The notes: generated by a model from the letters alone, not told the origin. Positions 8,170 to 16,510 are shown, counted from the first letter of the stretch. The stretch is 22,009 nucleotides of DNA from Eubacterium sp. (GCA_023663915.1 JAMPGN010000048.1:1-22009), one strand, 5' to 3'. Numbers and translations are program-made.

Positions 8170-8688
8170 ATGAAACGTGTTATCATCACAACCGTTTTGA
8201 TTTTCATATGTTTCCTGCTGCAATGCACCGTGTTCCACACGCTGGCGTTCGGCGGTATCGTGCCGAATCTTCTGATCGTGCTGACGGCTTCTTTCGGATT
8301 TATGCGAGGAGAGAAGACGGGTCTTCTGATCGGTTTTTTCTGCGGTCTTCTGGCGGATATCTTTTTCGGCAATTCGATAGGATTCTATTCGCTTTTGTAC
8401 ATGTATATAGGCTATATGAACGGTAAATTCTGTACGAGCTTTTATCCGCAGGACATTAAACTGCCCATAGCGCTTATCCTGGCGAGCGACAGTTTCTATG
8501 GAATCATCTGTTATGTGATTCTTTTCCTTCTGCGGAGCAGATTTGATTTCGGTTATTATTTCATGCATATCATTCTGCCGGAGATCGTATATACGATCGT
8601 TGTTACCATATTTTTATATCCGCTCATTCTATGGATTAACACCGTACTTGAGCATGACGAGCTAAGGAGTGGCAAAAAGTTTGTTTGA
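8170..8688 (+). CDS. mreD: Rod-shape-determining protein MreD
   Basis: MreD is a small multi-pass membrane partner of MreC and PBP2. This copy has 172 residues and about five or six hydrophobic segments, beginning with VIITTVLIFICFLLQCTVFH. The conserved PNLLIVLTASFGFMRGEKTG and GLLADIFFGNSIGFYSL blocks are typical of MreD. TAGGAG at 8159-8164 overlaps the mreC stop and sits six bases before the ATG. The 3' end overlaps the probable start of the PBP2 gene. Confidence 0.94.
   Translation: MKRVIITTVLIFICFLLQCTVFHTLAFGGIVPNLLIVLTASFGFMRGEKTGLLIGFFCGLLADIFFGNSIGFYSLLYMYIGYMNGKFCTSFYPQDIKLPIALILASDSFYGIICYVILFLLRSRFDFGYYFMHIILPEIVYTIVVTIFLYPLILWINTVLEHDELRSGKKFV
8664..8669 (+). promoter_or_regulatory. 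Ribosome site inside mreD that decides the PBP2 start
   Basis: AAGGAG lies within the last codons of mreD. The GTG at 8669 overlaps this site and cannot use it. The TTG at 8681 is 11 bases downstream and can. A second site, AAGGAA (8708-8713), is six bases before an ATG at 8720 and would give a protein 13 residues shorter. Confidence 0.5.
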
Positions 8689-11566
8689 TCATATACTGGA
8701 ACAATTTAAGGAAAACTTCATGAATATGATCACATCCCGCCTGCTTGTGCTTGTGTTTGTCATGTTTGGCATAGGCGGCTTTCTGATCTACCGGCTTTTT
8801 GAGTTACAGATCGTAAACGGAGAAGAGTACTATAACAATTTTGAACTGAGTATTACGAGGGAGCGCACGATCGTGCCGACAAGGGGGAATATTCTCGACC
8901 GCAACGGCAATCTCCTTGCATTTAACGAATTGGCGTACTCCGTTACCATCGAGGACGTGTACGAGTCCGGCAGGAAAAAGAATGCCGAACTGAATACGAC
9001 GATCTACAAGCTCATCAAAATGATCGAGGAGAGCGGCGACCAGATCATCAATGATTTCCATATCGTACTGGACAATAACGGCAATTATCAGTTCAATGTG
9101 GAAGGAACACAGCTTTTACGTTTTCTGGCGGATATCTACGGCTATCCGACGATCGACGAGTTGAAGGAAAAGGAGCGGACGGCGACTGCCGACGAAGTCA
9201 TTGAATATCTGTGCGGCACATCCGCTTCATCCCATTACGGGATCGGAGATTACATGGACGAGGATGACTCTTCCAGCTTCGTGCCGGGTTACGGCTACAC
9301 GAAAGAAGAAGTCCTCAAGATTATCACGATCCGTTATGCCATGAGTGCAAACAATTATCAGAAGTATATTGCGACCACGGTGGCGAACAATGTTTCCGAG
9401 AAGACCGTTGCCGTGGTGATGGAAAATTCGGATGTCCTCGACGGCGTTTCCATTGCAGAAGGCACGATCCGTAAGTACAATGACAGTATTTATTTCTCAC
9501 AGATCGTCGGGTATACGGGCAAGGTTGATCAGGAAGAACTCAAAGCGCTGCAGGAAGAAAACGAGTCTTATGACTTAAACGACACCGTCGGAAAATCCGG
9601 TATTGAAGCGTCCATGGAGACGGAACTTCAAGGACTGAAGGGTTCGGAGACGGTCTATGTGGACAACCTTGGCAAAGTCATTAAGACGAGTGACCGCATA
9701 GAATCCACTGCCGGAAACGATGTTTATCTGACGATCGATTCCGACCTGCAGAGAGTCGGATACCATATTCTGGAATCGAAACTTGCGGCGATACTTTTAG
9801 ACAAGATCGCGAATATCAAGGAATACCGTGCGCCGGAAGGGGGCAGCGGCGGCAAGATTCCGATACCGATCTACGATGTCTATTTTACATGCATCAACAA
9901 TAATATTATCGATACGGCGCATTTTGAGTCGGCACACGCCGGGGAGACCGAACGGGCGGTTCGTGATCTCTATTTCGATAAAAAATCAAGGGTATATGCG
10001 ACGCTTAAGGACGAGCTGGAAGAGACATGCACGGTCTACCAGGATCTGACCGAAGAGTACCAGAACTATGAGAGCTACATTGTCACCATGTTGAATAATC
10101 AGAACATCATCATGTCAGAGGCGGTGGATAAGGAAGACGAAACATATATTGCCTGGGCGAAGGATGAGGTCATCAGCCTCAATGAATATTTGAATTATGC
10201 AATCGCAAAGAACTGGATTAATGTGTCGAAGCTGGATATCGATTCGCGCTATTCGGACTCTGTGGAAATCTACCGCAAGATCATGAAATACATTTTCGAG
10301 CAGTTGGATACAGACACCGGTTTTGACAAGAGATTGTACCGCTATATGATTAACAACGACGAACTGACGGGACGGCAGATCTGCCAGATTCTTTTGGAAC
10401 AGAATATCGTGGATATTCCGGAAGACGAGCTGAGGCAGTTTGAGGCAGGCAAGGAGACGGCATATGTTTTTATGCTGAACCGAATTGAAAATCTGGACAT
10501 CACTCCGGCGCAGCTTGCGCTCGATCCTTATTCGGGTTCTATGGTTGTCACCGATGTGCAGACGGGAGATGTGCTGGCATTGGTTTCCTATCCGAGTTAT
10601 GATAATAATAAGATGGCAAATGGTGTGAATGCCAGTTATTTTGCAAGCCTAAACAATGACTTGTCCCGTCCGTTGCTCAACTATGCGACCCAGCAGAGGA
10701 CTGCGCCCGGTTCTACCTTTAAGATTGTATCATCTACCGCCGGATTGACTGAGGGGGTCATTACCACGACAGATACGATCACCTGTACGGGTGTTTTTGA
10801 AAAGATCACGCCTTCCCCAAGATGCCATATTTATCCTGGGGCGCATGGCTCCTTGAATGTGAGCGGCGGCTTGCAGCATTCCTGCAACTGGTTTTTCTTT
10901 GAGGTGGGATATCGCCTGGGAATCGTGGGGGATACGTACAACAGCGATGTCGGACTGAACAAGCTGGCGAAGGCTGCGGATATGTATGGTCTGTCCGAGA
11001 CTTCTGGCGTTGAGATCGAAGAGTACGCGCCGGAAATCTCCGATACGGACGCCGTCCGTTCCGCCATCGGGCATGGCAATAACAACTATACGACGGTGGG
11101 GCTTGCGCGATATGTTACAACTATCGCCAATAGCGGAACATGTTATAATTTAACATTAGTAGACAAAATCGAAGACCACAATCATACATTGATTGAAGAC
11201 AATCACGCCAAGGTACGTAATACGATCGACATGGCCTCCGAATATTGGAGTGCCATTCATACCGGTATGCGTAAGGTAGTCGAAGGCAAGCGGTATTTCG
11301 CGGATCTGGACGTGGATGTCGCAGGCAAGACCGGAACGGCGCAGGAAAACGACAAACGCCCGAATCATGCGCTCTTTATCAGCTATGCGCCTTACGAAGA
11401 ACCGGAGATATCCGTTACGGTCCGTGTGGCGTTTGGATATACGTCTGATTACAGCGCACAGATTGCCAAGGAAGTGTATGAGTATTATTATGGACTTAAG
11501 GAAGAAGAAGATATCCTTACCGGAACCGCAGGCGAATTACAGGGCGGTACAATCAACGGGGATTAA
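8681..11566 (+). CDS. mrdA: Penicillin-binding protein 2 (elongasome D,D-transpeptidase), extra-long form
   Basis: This class B PBP crosslinks peptidoglycan for lateral growth, working with RodA. After a membrane segment at about residues 18-40 comes the dimerisation or pedestal region (RERTIVPTRGNILDRNGNLL), then the transpeptidase domain. Its motifs are complete: STFK (Ser near residue 678), SCN (near 734) and KTGTAQ (near 883). At about 961 residues it is far longer than usual class B PBP2s (about 600-700). Most of the excess is an insertion at about residues 360-610, between LQRVGYHILE and DPYSGSMVVTDVQTGDVLAL. The insert starts with a Gly-rich stretch and is mostly helical and acidic. 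I prefer TTG 8681 as start; ATG 8720 is the alternative. The gene overlaps mreD and precedes minC by 22 bases. Confidence 0.95.
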   Translation: MFDHILEQFKENFMNMITSRLLVLVFVMFGIGGFLIYRLFELQIVNGEEYYNNFELSITRERTIVPTRGNILDRNGNLLAFNELAYSVTIEDVYESGRKKNAELNTTIYKLIKMIEESGDQIINDFHIVLDNNGNYQFNVEGTQLLRFLADIYGYPTIDELKEKERTATADEVIEYLCGTSASSHYGIGDYMDEDDSSSFVPGYGYTKEEVLKIITIRYAMSANNYQKYIATTVANNVSEKTVAVVMENSDVLDGVSIAEGTIRKYNDSIYFSQIVGYTGKVDQEELKALQEENESYDLNDTVGKSGIEASMETELQGLKGSETVYVDNLGKVIKTSDRIESTAGNDVYLTIDSDLQRVGYHILESKLAAILLDKIANIKEYRAPEGGSGGKIPIPIYDVYFTCINNNIIDTAHFESAHAGETERAVRDLYFDKKSRVYATLKDELEETCTVYQDLTEEYQNYESYIVTMLNNQNIIMSEAVDKEDETYIAWAKDEVISLNEYLNYAIAKNWINVSKLDIDSRYSDSVEIYRKIMKYIFEQLDTDTGFDKRLYRYMINNDELTGRQICQILLEQNIVDIPEDELRQFEAGKETAYVFMLNRIENLDITPAQLALDPYSGSMVVTDVQTGDVLALVSYPSYDNNKMANGVNASYFASLNNDLSRPLLNYATQQRTAPGSTFKIVSSTAGLTEGVITTTDTITCTGVFEKITPSPRCHIYPGAHGSLNVSGGLQHSCNWFFFEVGYRLGIVGDTYNSDVGLNKLAKAADMYGLSETSGVEIEEYAPEISDTDAVRSAIGHGNNNYTTVGLARYVTTIANSGTCYNLTLVDKIEDHNHTLIEDNHAKVRNTIDMASEYWSAIHTGMRKVVEGKRYFADLDVDVAGKTGTAQENDKRPNHALFISYAPYEEPEISVTVRVAFGYTSDYSAQIAKEVYEYYYGLKEEEDILTGTAGELQGGTINGD

Positions 11567-11588
11567 ACGATAGAGTAGGAGATACATT

Positions 11589-12269
11589 ATGAAGAATCCG
11601 GTTATTATCAAAAGTTTTCAAAGCGGGCTGTCCATTTATCTCGATGAAGAGATGCCTTTTGCACAGCTTCTTGAAGAAATTGCATTCAAATTCAAGGAAT
11701 CCGCACATTTTTTCAAGGATGCGAGCATGGTGCTTTCCTTTGAGGGACGGCAGTTGTCTGATCTGGAAGAACGTGAGATCGTCAACACGATCACGGCAAA
11801 CTCTTCCCTGAATGTGATGTGCATTGTCGGTAAGAATGAGGAGACAAACAAGAATTTTGTCAAGGCATTGCAAAAACTGTCAGATCACCAGCAGGCAATC
11901 GAGAATGCAGGTCAGTTTTACAAGGGCACTCTGAAAGACGGACAGGTTCTTGAGACAGAGAACAGTGTTATTGTGCTGGGGGACGTGTACCCCGGTGCAA
12001 GTATCGTATCCAATAAGGATATCGTGATACTCGGCGGTCTTTTTGGACAAGCCTATGCAGGCGGGGACGGCTCGGAAGGGCATTTTGTTGTTGCGCTTGA
12101 AATGTCACCTGAGAAACTGAAAATAGGTGATTTCAAATATAAGACATCAGAGAAACAGGGTAAATGGTCGATCAAGCCAAAGGTTCAGCCTAAGATTGCC
12201 TATGCGGTGGACGGAAGAGTCATCATGGAACCGATTACCAAAGAATTACTGAGCGACCTACCCGTGTAG
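11589..12269 (+). CDS. minC: Septum site-determining protein MinC
   Basis: MinC inhibits FtsZ assembly away from midcell and is brought to the membrane by MinD. The 226-residue protein has the usual two halves. The N-terminal FtsZ-inhibiting domain starts with NPVIIKSFQSGLSIYLDEEM. The C-terminal beta-helix, which dimerises and binds MinD, begins at about residue 110 (FYKGTLKDGQ) and includes VIVLGDVYPGASIVSNKDIV and VILGGLFGQAYAGGDGSE. The ATG has TAGGAG at 11576-11581, seven bases upstream. It sits between the PBP2 gene and minD, the standard clostridial arrangement. The end, QPKIAYAVDGRVIMEPI, is typical. Confidence 0.95.
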   Translation: MKNPVIIKSFQSGLSIYLDEEMPFAQLLEEIAFKFKESAHFFKDASMVLSFEGRQLSDLEEREIVNTITANSSLNVMCIVGKNEETNKNFVKALQKLSDHQQAIENAGQFYKGTLKDGQVLETENSVIVLGDVYPGASIVSNKDIVILGGLFGQAYAGGDGSEGHFVVALEMSPEKLKIGDFKYKTSEKQGKWSIKPKVQPKIAYAVDGRVIMEPITKELLSDLPV

Positions 12270-12318
12270 CTGCTCAGTGGACGATAATGCATCATATTGA
12301 GGAGGTCAACGAAGAAAT

Positions 12319-13110
12319 ATGAGTGAAGTAATTGTCGTCACATCAGGGAAAGGCGGAGTAGGCAAGACCACTACGACCGCAAACGTTGGTACAGGTCTGG
12401 CAGCGATGGGCAAAAAGGTGATACTGATTGATACGGATATCGGACTGCGTAATCTGGATGTCGTCATGGGGCTTGAAAACCGGATCGTCTATAATCTGGT
12501 TGATGTCGTGGAAGGAAACTGCCGCATCAAGCAGGCGATCATCCGGGATAAACGCTATCCCACCTTATTTTTGCTTCCTTCCGCGCAGACGCGCGACAAG
12601 AGCGCGGTGAATCCTTCGCAGATGGTCAAAATGATCGGGCATCTCAAGGATCAGTTCGACTATATCATTCTCGACTGTCCGGCAGGCATCGAACAGGGGT
12701 TTCAGAATGCGATCGCCGCGGCGGACAGGGCGCTTGTCGTCACTACGCCGGAAGTTTCGGCTATCCGGGATGCCGACCGCATCATCGGGCTTCTGGAAGC
12801 TAATGAGATACATAAGATAGACCTTGTCATCAACCGCATCCGCTACGATATGATCAAGCGCGGGGATATGATGTCCTCGGAGGATGTGGTGGACATTCTC
12901 TCCCTGCCTCTGATCGGGCTGGTTCCCGACGATGAAAACGTGGTGATTGCCACCAACCAGGGCGAGCCGCTAGTCGGGAATAATACGCTGGCGGGCAAAG
13001 CTTACCAAAATATCTGTCACAGGGTTCTCGGCACGGAGGTGCCTTTTCTCAATCTTGAGAAGAGCGTTTCGTTCTGGACGAAAGTGTCGGGTATCTTTCA
13101 TTGGAGTTAG
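12319..13110 (+). CDS. minD: Septum site-determining ATPase MinD
   Basis: MinD is a membrane-cycling ATPase that recruits MinC and is displaced by MinE. The deviant Walker A KGGVGKTTT is at residues 10-18, with DTDIGLRNLDVVMGLENR as switch I and YIILDCPAGIE as Walker B. The 263-residue length is normal. The C-terminal FWTKVSGIF is an amphipathic helix suited to be the membrane-targeting sequence. GGAGG at 12301-12305 is about 13 bases before the ATG, a long spacing; no in-frame start lies closer. The minE ribosome site overlaps its stop. Confidence 0.97.
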   Translation: MSEVIVVTSGKGGVGKTTTTANVGTGLAAMGKKVILIDTDIGLRNLDVVMGLENRIVYNLVDVVEGNCRIKQAIIRDKRYPTLFLLPSAQTRDKSAVNPSQMVKMIGHLKDQFDYIILDCPAGIEQGFQNAIAAADRALVVTTPEVSAIRDADRIIGLLEANEIHKIDLVINRIRYDMIKRGDMMSSEDVVDILSLPLIGLVPDDENVVIATNQGEPLVGNNTLAGKAYQNICHRVLGTEVPFLNLEKSVSFWTKVSGIFHWS

Positions 13111-13115
13111 GGGGG
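13109..13115 (+). promoter_or_regulatory. Ribosome site deciding the minE start
   Basis: AGGGGGG runs from the minD stop codon into the gap. It directly abuts an ATG at 13116 but is six bases from the ATG at 13122, so the latter is the better start and gives the typical MinE beginning MFKNILKRKSS. Confidence 0.6.
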
Positions 13116-13121
13116 ATGATC

Positions 13122-13391
13122 ATGTTCAAGAATATATTAAAACGTAAGAGTTCCCGTGAAATAGCCAAAGACCGGCTGAAGATCCTCTTGATCTCCGACC
13201 GAGTCAACTGTTCGCCGGAAATGATGGAGATGATCAAGGACGATATCGCCAAGGTGATCTCCAAATACATGAAGATCGATACGCAAAGTATGGAAATACA
13301 GATCACCAAGACGGGAAATAAGGGCAGGGGGCTTAAGTATCCGACATTGTATGCCAATATACCGATCCTGGATATCAATACGACAAAATAG
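13122..13391 (+). CDS. minE: Cell division topological specificity factor MinE
   Basis: MinE stimulates the MinD ATPase and confines MinCD, producing pole-to-pole oscillation in organisms that have it. The 89-residue protein begins with a short amphipathic membrane-binding stretch, MFKNILKRKSS. AKDRLKILLISDR follows, the MinD-contacting segment, and then the beta-rich topological specificity domain (CSPEMMEMIKDDIAKVISKY, MEIQITKTG). All family features are present. Its presence next to minCD means this organism has the oscillator-type Min system rather than the DivIVA/MinJ type of Bacillus. An upstream TTG at 13101 is open in frame but lacks a site of its own. Confidence 0.94.
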   Translation: MFKNILKRKSSREIAKDRLKILLISDRVNCSPEMMEMIKDDIAKVISKYMKIDTQSMEIQITKTGNKGRGLKYPTLYANIPILDINTTK

Positions 13392-13408
13392 GAGGAGAGA
13401 ACAGTAAC

Positions 13409-14512
13409 ATGCTAAGACAATACCATATCAGAGACTATGATTTTAAATTGATCGTTCTGGTGGTAGCGCTTACTGTGATCGGTATTTTCGCCATCGGAAG
13501 CGCGGAGGAATCCTTGCAGTCAAGGCAGATTGCAGGGTTTGTCCTCGGTTTCTTTCTGATGGTTGTGCTCTCCCTTTTTGACTACTCGATCATCCTGAAG
13601 TTTTATTGGATCATGTACTTATTCAATATTGTGCTTCTGGAGCTTGTCCGAAGCCAAGGCGTGAAGCGTGGCGGCGCACAGAGATGGCTGAATATTTTCG
13701 GTATACAGTTCCAGCCGTCGGAGACTGCCAAAATCATATTAATCCTGTTTTTTGCACAGCTTATATTGAAGCATAAGGATGAAATGGGCACTCTCAAAAT
13801 GATCGGGCTGTGCGTGCTTCTTTTTCTGCCGCCGATCGTCCTTATTTATAAACAGCCGGACTTGTCCACCAGTATCATGGTGATCCTTCTATTCTGCGTG
13901 ATCCTGTTTGTGGGCGGTATCAGTTGGAAATATATCATCATGGCGCTGGCGGTAGCGGTTCCGGCGTTCGTCATTCTGCTCACGCTGATTTTACAGCCGG
14001 ATCAGACAATTATAGACTCATACCAGCAGAGACGTATCCTCGCTCATTTTTATCCGGAAGAGTATGCCACTACGGAAGCTTACCAGCAGAATAATTCCGT
14101 GATCGCCATTGGTTCCGGCATGCTGTATGGCAAGGGATATAAGAACAATGAATCCAGTTCCGTCAAAAACGGTAATTTTATTTCCGAGCCGCAGACAGAC
14201 TTTATTTTCGCGGTTATCGGAGAAGAATTTGGATTTGTCGGGGGATGTACTGTAATTGTCTTATTGATTTTAATCTCATTTGAATGTATTATGGTAGCAA
14301 GGAGGGCAAAAGATATAGCCGGAACGGTCATTGCGGCGGGGGTTGCAGCATTGATCGGATTTCAAGGCATGATCAATATCTCTGTGGCTACCCGCGTAAT
14401 TCCAAACACAGGTATTCCGCTGCCGTTTGTCAGCTATGGATTGACCTCACTGGTCAGTCTGTATATCGGGGTAGGTTTCGTACTCAATGTACGGTTGCAA
14501 TGCAAAAAATAA
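13409..14512 (+). CDS. rodA: SEDS-family glycosyltransferase RodA
   Basis: SEDS proteins polymerise lipid II into glycan strands; RodA pairs with PBP2 for elongation. The 367-residue protein has about ten hydrophobic segments. It carries the family blocks WLNIFGIQFQPSETAKI, YKQPDLSTSIMVILL, the periplasmic-loop sequence SEPQTDFIFAVIGEEFGFVG, and GIPLPFVSYGLTSLVSLYIG near the end. FtsW and SpoVE share these motifs. I call RodA because the gene follows mreBCD, the PBP2 gene and minCDE and is compact, without the long N-terminal extension of many FtsW. GGAGGAG at 13391-13397 overlaps the end of minE. Confidence 0.9.
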   Translation: MLRQYHIRDYDFKLIVLVVALTVIGIFAIGSAEESLQSRQIAGFVLGFFLMVVLSLFDYSIILKFYWIMYLFNIVLLELVRSQGVKRGGAQRWLNIFGIQFQPSETAKIILILFFAQLILKHKDEMGTLKMIGLCVLLFLPPIVLIYKQPDLSTSIMVILLFCVILFVGGISWKYIIMALAVAVPAFVILLTLILQPDQTIIDSYQQRRILAHFYPEEYATTEAYQQNNSVIAIGSGMLYGKGYKNNESSSVKNGNFISEPQTDFIFAVIGEEFGFVGGCTVIVLLILISFECIMVARRAKDIAGTVIAAGVAALIGFQGMINISVATRVIPNTGIPLPFVSYGLTSLVSLYIGVGFVLNVRLQCKK

Positions 14513-14535
14513 TATAAGAAAAGAAGGGTGTTTCT

Positions 14536-14931
14536 ATGAACATTGCATTAATTGCGCATGATGCGAAGAAAAAACTGATGCAGAATTTCTGTATCGCTTA
14601 TCGGGGAATTTTAAGCAAAAACGAATTGTTTGCAACGGGAACGACGGGAAGATTGATTGAGGAAGTGACCAATCTGACGATTCACAAGTATCTTGCAGGG
14701 CATTTGGGGGGCGCCCAGCAGATCGGCGCACAGATCGAACACAATGAGATCGATCTTGTTATATTTCTGCGTGACCCGCTGTATCCGAAATCACATGAGC
14801 CTGACGTCAATAATGTCGTGATGCTGTGCGACAGGCACAATATACCGCTCGCCACCAATCTGGCATCGGCGGAATTGTTGATTAAATCACTCGACAGAGG
14901 AGATCTTGAGTGGCGTGAAATGTACAAATAA
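14536..14931 (+). CDS. mgsA: Methylglyoxal synthase-like protein; catalytic Asp replaced by Ala
   Basis: MgsA converts dihydroxyacetone phosphate to methylglyoxal plus phosphate, a bypass of lower glycolysis. The 131-residue protein aligns along its whole length with MgsA: IALIAHDAKKK at the start, phosphate-binding ATGTTG near residue 36, IFLRDPL, HEPDVNNV with the conserved His and Asp, and PLATN. The segment that reads GGDQQ in E. coli and Bacillus enzymes reads GGAQQ here (codon gcc at 14713-14715), so the expected catalytic aspartate (Asp71 in E. coli) is alanine. Activity is therefore uncertain; a structural or regulatory role is possible. The gene follows rodA by 23 bases, and its last 26 bases carry the probable start of the next gene. 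Confidence 0.88.
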   Translation: MNIALIAHDAKKKLMQNFCIAYRGILSKNELFATGTTGRLIEEVTNLTIHKYLAGHLGGAQQIGAQIEHNEIDLVIFLRDPLYPKSHEPDVNNVVMLCDRHNIPLATNLASAELLIKSLDRGDLEWREMYK

Positions 14932-15898
14932 TAAGCAAAAATGCAGGGCAGCCTCCATGCTGCTCGTATTTGCCATGACGTTAACCGGATGTGGGAGCGC
15001 CGGATACGACATGGCGTACCAACTGAATAGCGATGTGAGCGGTTATCAGCTCTTAAGCACAACCAACCAGGAGACTCTTACGCCGTTTGCCGCAGACCTC
15101 TGCGTTGCGGATAAAGATGTGAATGCGGCAGGAGTCAATTTGTCCGAAGTGGGAGCCGCTGCGCTCTTTGACCTTAAGAATCTCGATACGCTCTATGCAA
15201 AGAATGTGAATGTGCAGGTTAATCCTGCCAGTCTGACCAAAGTCATGACGGCGCTTGTCGCCATGAAATATTCATCGGGAGATCAAATGCTCACGGCATC
15301 CGAAAATGTGCTGATTACGGAGCCGGGCGCACAGCTATGCGGTTTAAAACCGGGCGACCAGATGACGATGGATCAGGCGCTGCATATCCTGCTCATTTTT
15401 TCTGCAAACGATGTGGCGATTATGATTGCAGAAGGCGTATCCGGTTCTGTGGAAGAATTTGTCGCGCTCATGAACCGGGAAGCGGTTGAACTTGGAGCGA
15501 CGAACTGCAATTTCACCAATCCAAACGGTCTGACCGAGGAGGGGCACTATATGACGGCGTACGACCTCTATCTGATCTTTCAGGAGGCATTGCAGTACGA
15601 TCTGTTTAATCAGATCATACAGATGGCATCTTACAGTACGGTGTATACGGATCGGAACGGCGCGGAGAAGGCGTTAGAGGTCAAAAATACGAACCAATAT
15701 CTCAAAGGGACATACAGCATGCCAGCCAATGTTACCGTGATCGGCGGCAAGACCGGTACAACGAATGCGGCTGGACATTGTCTGATGTTATTGTCCAAGA
15801 GCAGTGACGGAACGCCCTATATATCCATTATTATGAAAGATACTTCGGGTGAAAATCTATATACGGATATGACGGAGCTGTTAGGAATCATTAAATAA
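14906..15898 (+). CDS. Serine-type D-Ala-D-Ala carboxypeptidase, lipoprotein (peptidase S11)
   Basis: This enzyme class removes the terminal D-Ala from peptidoglycan stem peptides on the outer face of the membrane. All three active-site motifs are present: SLTK (in NPASLTKVMTALVAMKY), SAN (in FSANDVAIMIAEG) and KTG (in GGKTGTTNAAGH). The N-terminus is a lipoprotein signal: basic residues, a hydrophobic stretch, then LTGC with Cys at about residue 29. The protein is thus probably lipid-anchored rather than held by a C-terminal amphipathic helix as in DacA. At about 330 residues it is slightly short for the family, and there is little sequence after the KTG domain. The start is TTG 14906 with AGAGGAGA just upstream (14896-14903). 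It lies inside mgsA, so translation may be coupled. Confidence 0.92.
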   Translation: MSGVKCTNNKQKCRAASMLLVFAMTLTGCGSAGYDMAYQLNSDVSGYQLLSTTNQETLTPFAADLCVADKDVNAAGVNLSEVGAAALFDLKNLDTLYAKNVNVQVNPASLTKVMTALVAMKYSSGDQMLTASENVLITEPGAQLCGLKPGDQMTMDQALHILLIFSANDVAIMIAEGVSGSVEEFVALMNREAVELGATNCNFTNPNGLTEEGHYMTAYDLYLIFQEALQYDLFNQIIQMASYSTVYTDRNGAEKALEVKNTNQYLKGTYSMPANVTVIGGKTGTTNAAGHCLMLLSKSSDGTPYISIIMKDTSGENLYTDMTELLGIIK

Positions 15899-15919
15899 AT
15901 TGTTTGGCTGTTTTTTTAG

Positions 15920-15948
15920 TTGTTTTTTTGACGTCTTTCCCTTATAAT
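15920..15948 (+). promoter_or_regulatory. Probable promoter of the 139-aa P-loop gene
   Basis: A perfect TATAAT (15943-15948) lies 17 bases after TTGTTT (15920-15925), in a T-rich gap. The start codon is 60 bases further on, after a strong TAGGAGGG ribosome site. The -10 and the spacing are good; the -35 is weak. Confidence 0.6.
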
Positions 15949-16008
15949 ATGGATAGACGAAGTAATATCGCAGACTATACTAATATTTTACTTTAGGAGG
16001 GTTTCGCT

Positions 16009-16428
16009 ATGGTTCAATTAATCGTAGGTAATAAGGGTAAAGGAAAGACAAAACATCTGTTAGATAAGGCAAATGCAGAGATCAAGGACGTACAGGGCAA
16101 CGTTGTTTATCTGGATAAGAGCACGAAGCATATGTTTGAACTCAACAATAAGATCAGACTGATTGATGTTCCTGATTATCTGGTGACAAACAGTGATGAA
16201 TTTACCGGATTTATATGTGGTATCATCTCCCAGGATCACGATTTGCAGCATATGTATCTGGACAGCTTTTTAAAGATCGCTTGTCTAAATGAAGATAATT
16301 ATAGCGCTACGATTGATAAATTAGAAACCATCAGCACCAAATTCCATGTAGACTTTGTCATTAGTATTTCCGTTGATGAACATGCATTACCCGACAATCT
16401 GAAATCCAAGGTTATTGTTTCGTTATAA
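16009..16428 (+). CDS. Small P-loop protein of unknown function
   Basis: I do not recognise a named family. The 139-residue protein starts directly with a Walker A motif, LIVGNKGKGKTK (GxxGxGKT, residues 4-15), so its N-terminus is a beta strand plus P-loop with no leader. VVYLDK near residue 33 and DFVISIS near residue 117 are hydrophobic strands that could serve as further P-loop core strands; neither is a clear Walker B. There is no signal peptide and no membrane segment. It is short for a full RecA or ABC ATPase, so it may be a minimal nucleotide-binding protein. It stands alone between its own promoter and a strong terminator. A name such as PilT-like would rest on the P-loop only and is not supported. 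Confidence 0.85.
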   Translation: MVQLIVGNKGKGKTKHLLDKANAEIKDVQGNVVYLDKSTKHMFELNNKIRLIDVPDYLVTNSDEFTGFICGIISQDHDLQHMYLDSFLKIACLNEDNYSATIDKLETISTKFHVDFVISISVDEHALPDNLKSKVIVSL

Positions 16429-16461
16429 GATAATACATATAATCGATCATAGTAATTTCAT

Positions 16462-16487
16462 AAAAACCTCGGTGCAGCCGGGGTTTT
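16462..16487 (+). terminator. Intrinsic terminator after the P-loop gene
   Basis: AAAAACCTCGG (16462-16472) pairs with CCGGGGTTTTT (16477-16487) across a five-base loop. This gives an 11-bp stem with one G-U pair, ending in a T run. The A run on the left makes it able to work on both strands. It begins 34 bases after the stop and isolates this gene from the next. Confidence 0.88.
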
Positions 16488-16510
16488 TCATTTGTTAAAG
16501 GAGAACTGTT

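Noticed and set aside
16009..16428. Naming the P-loop protein PilT or a twitching-motility ATPase
   Set aside because: Only Walker A is shared; it is far too short and has none of the PilT Asp/His boxes, and no pilus genes are nearby.
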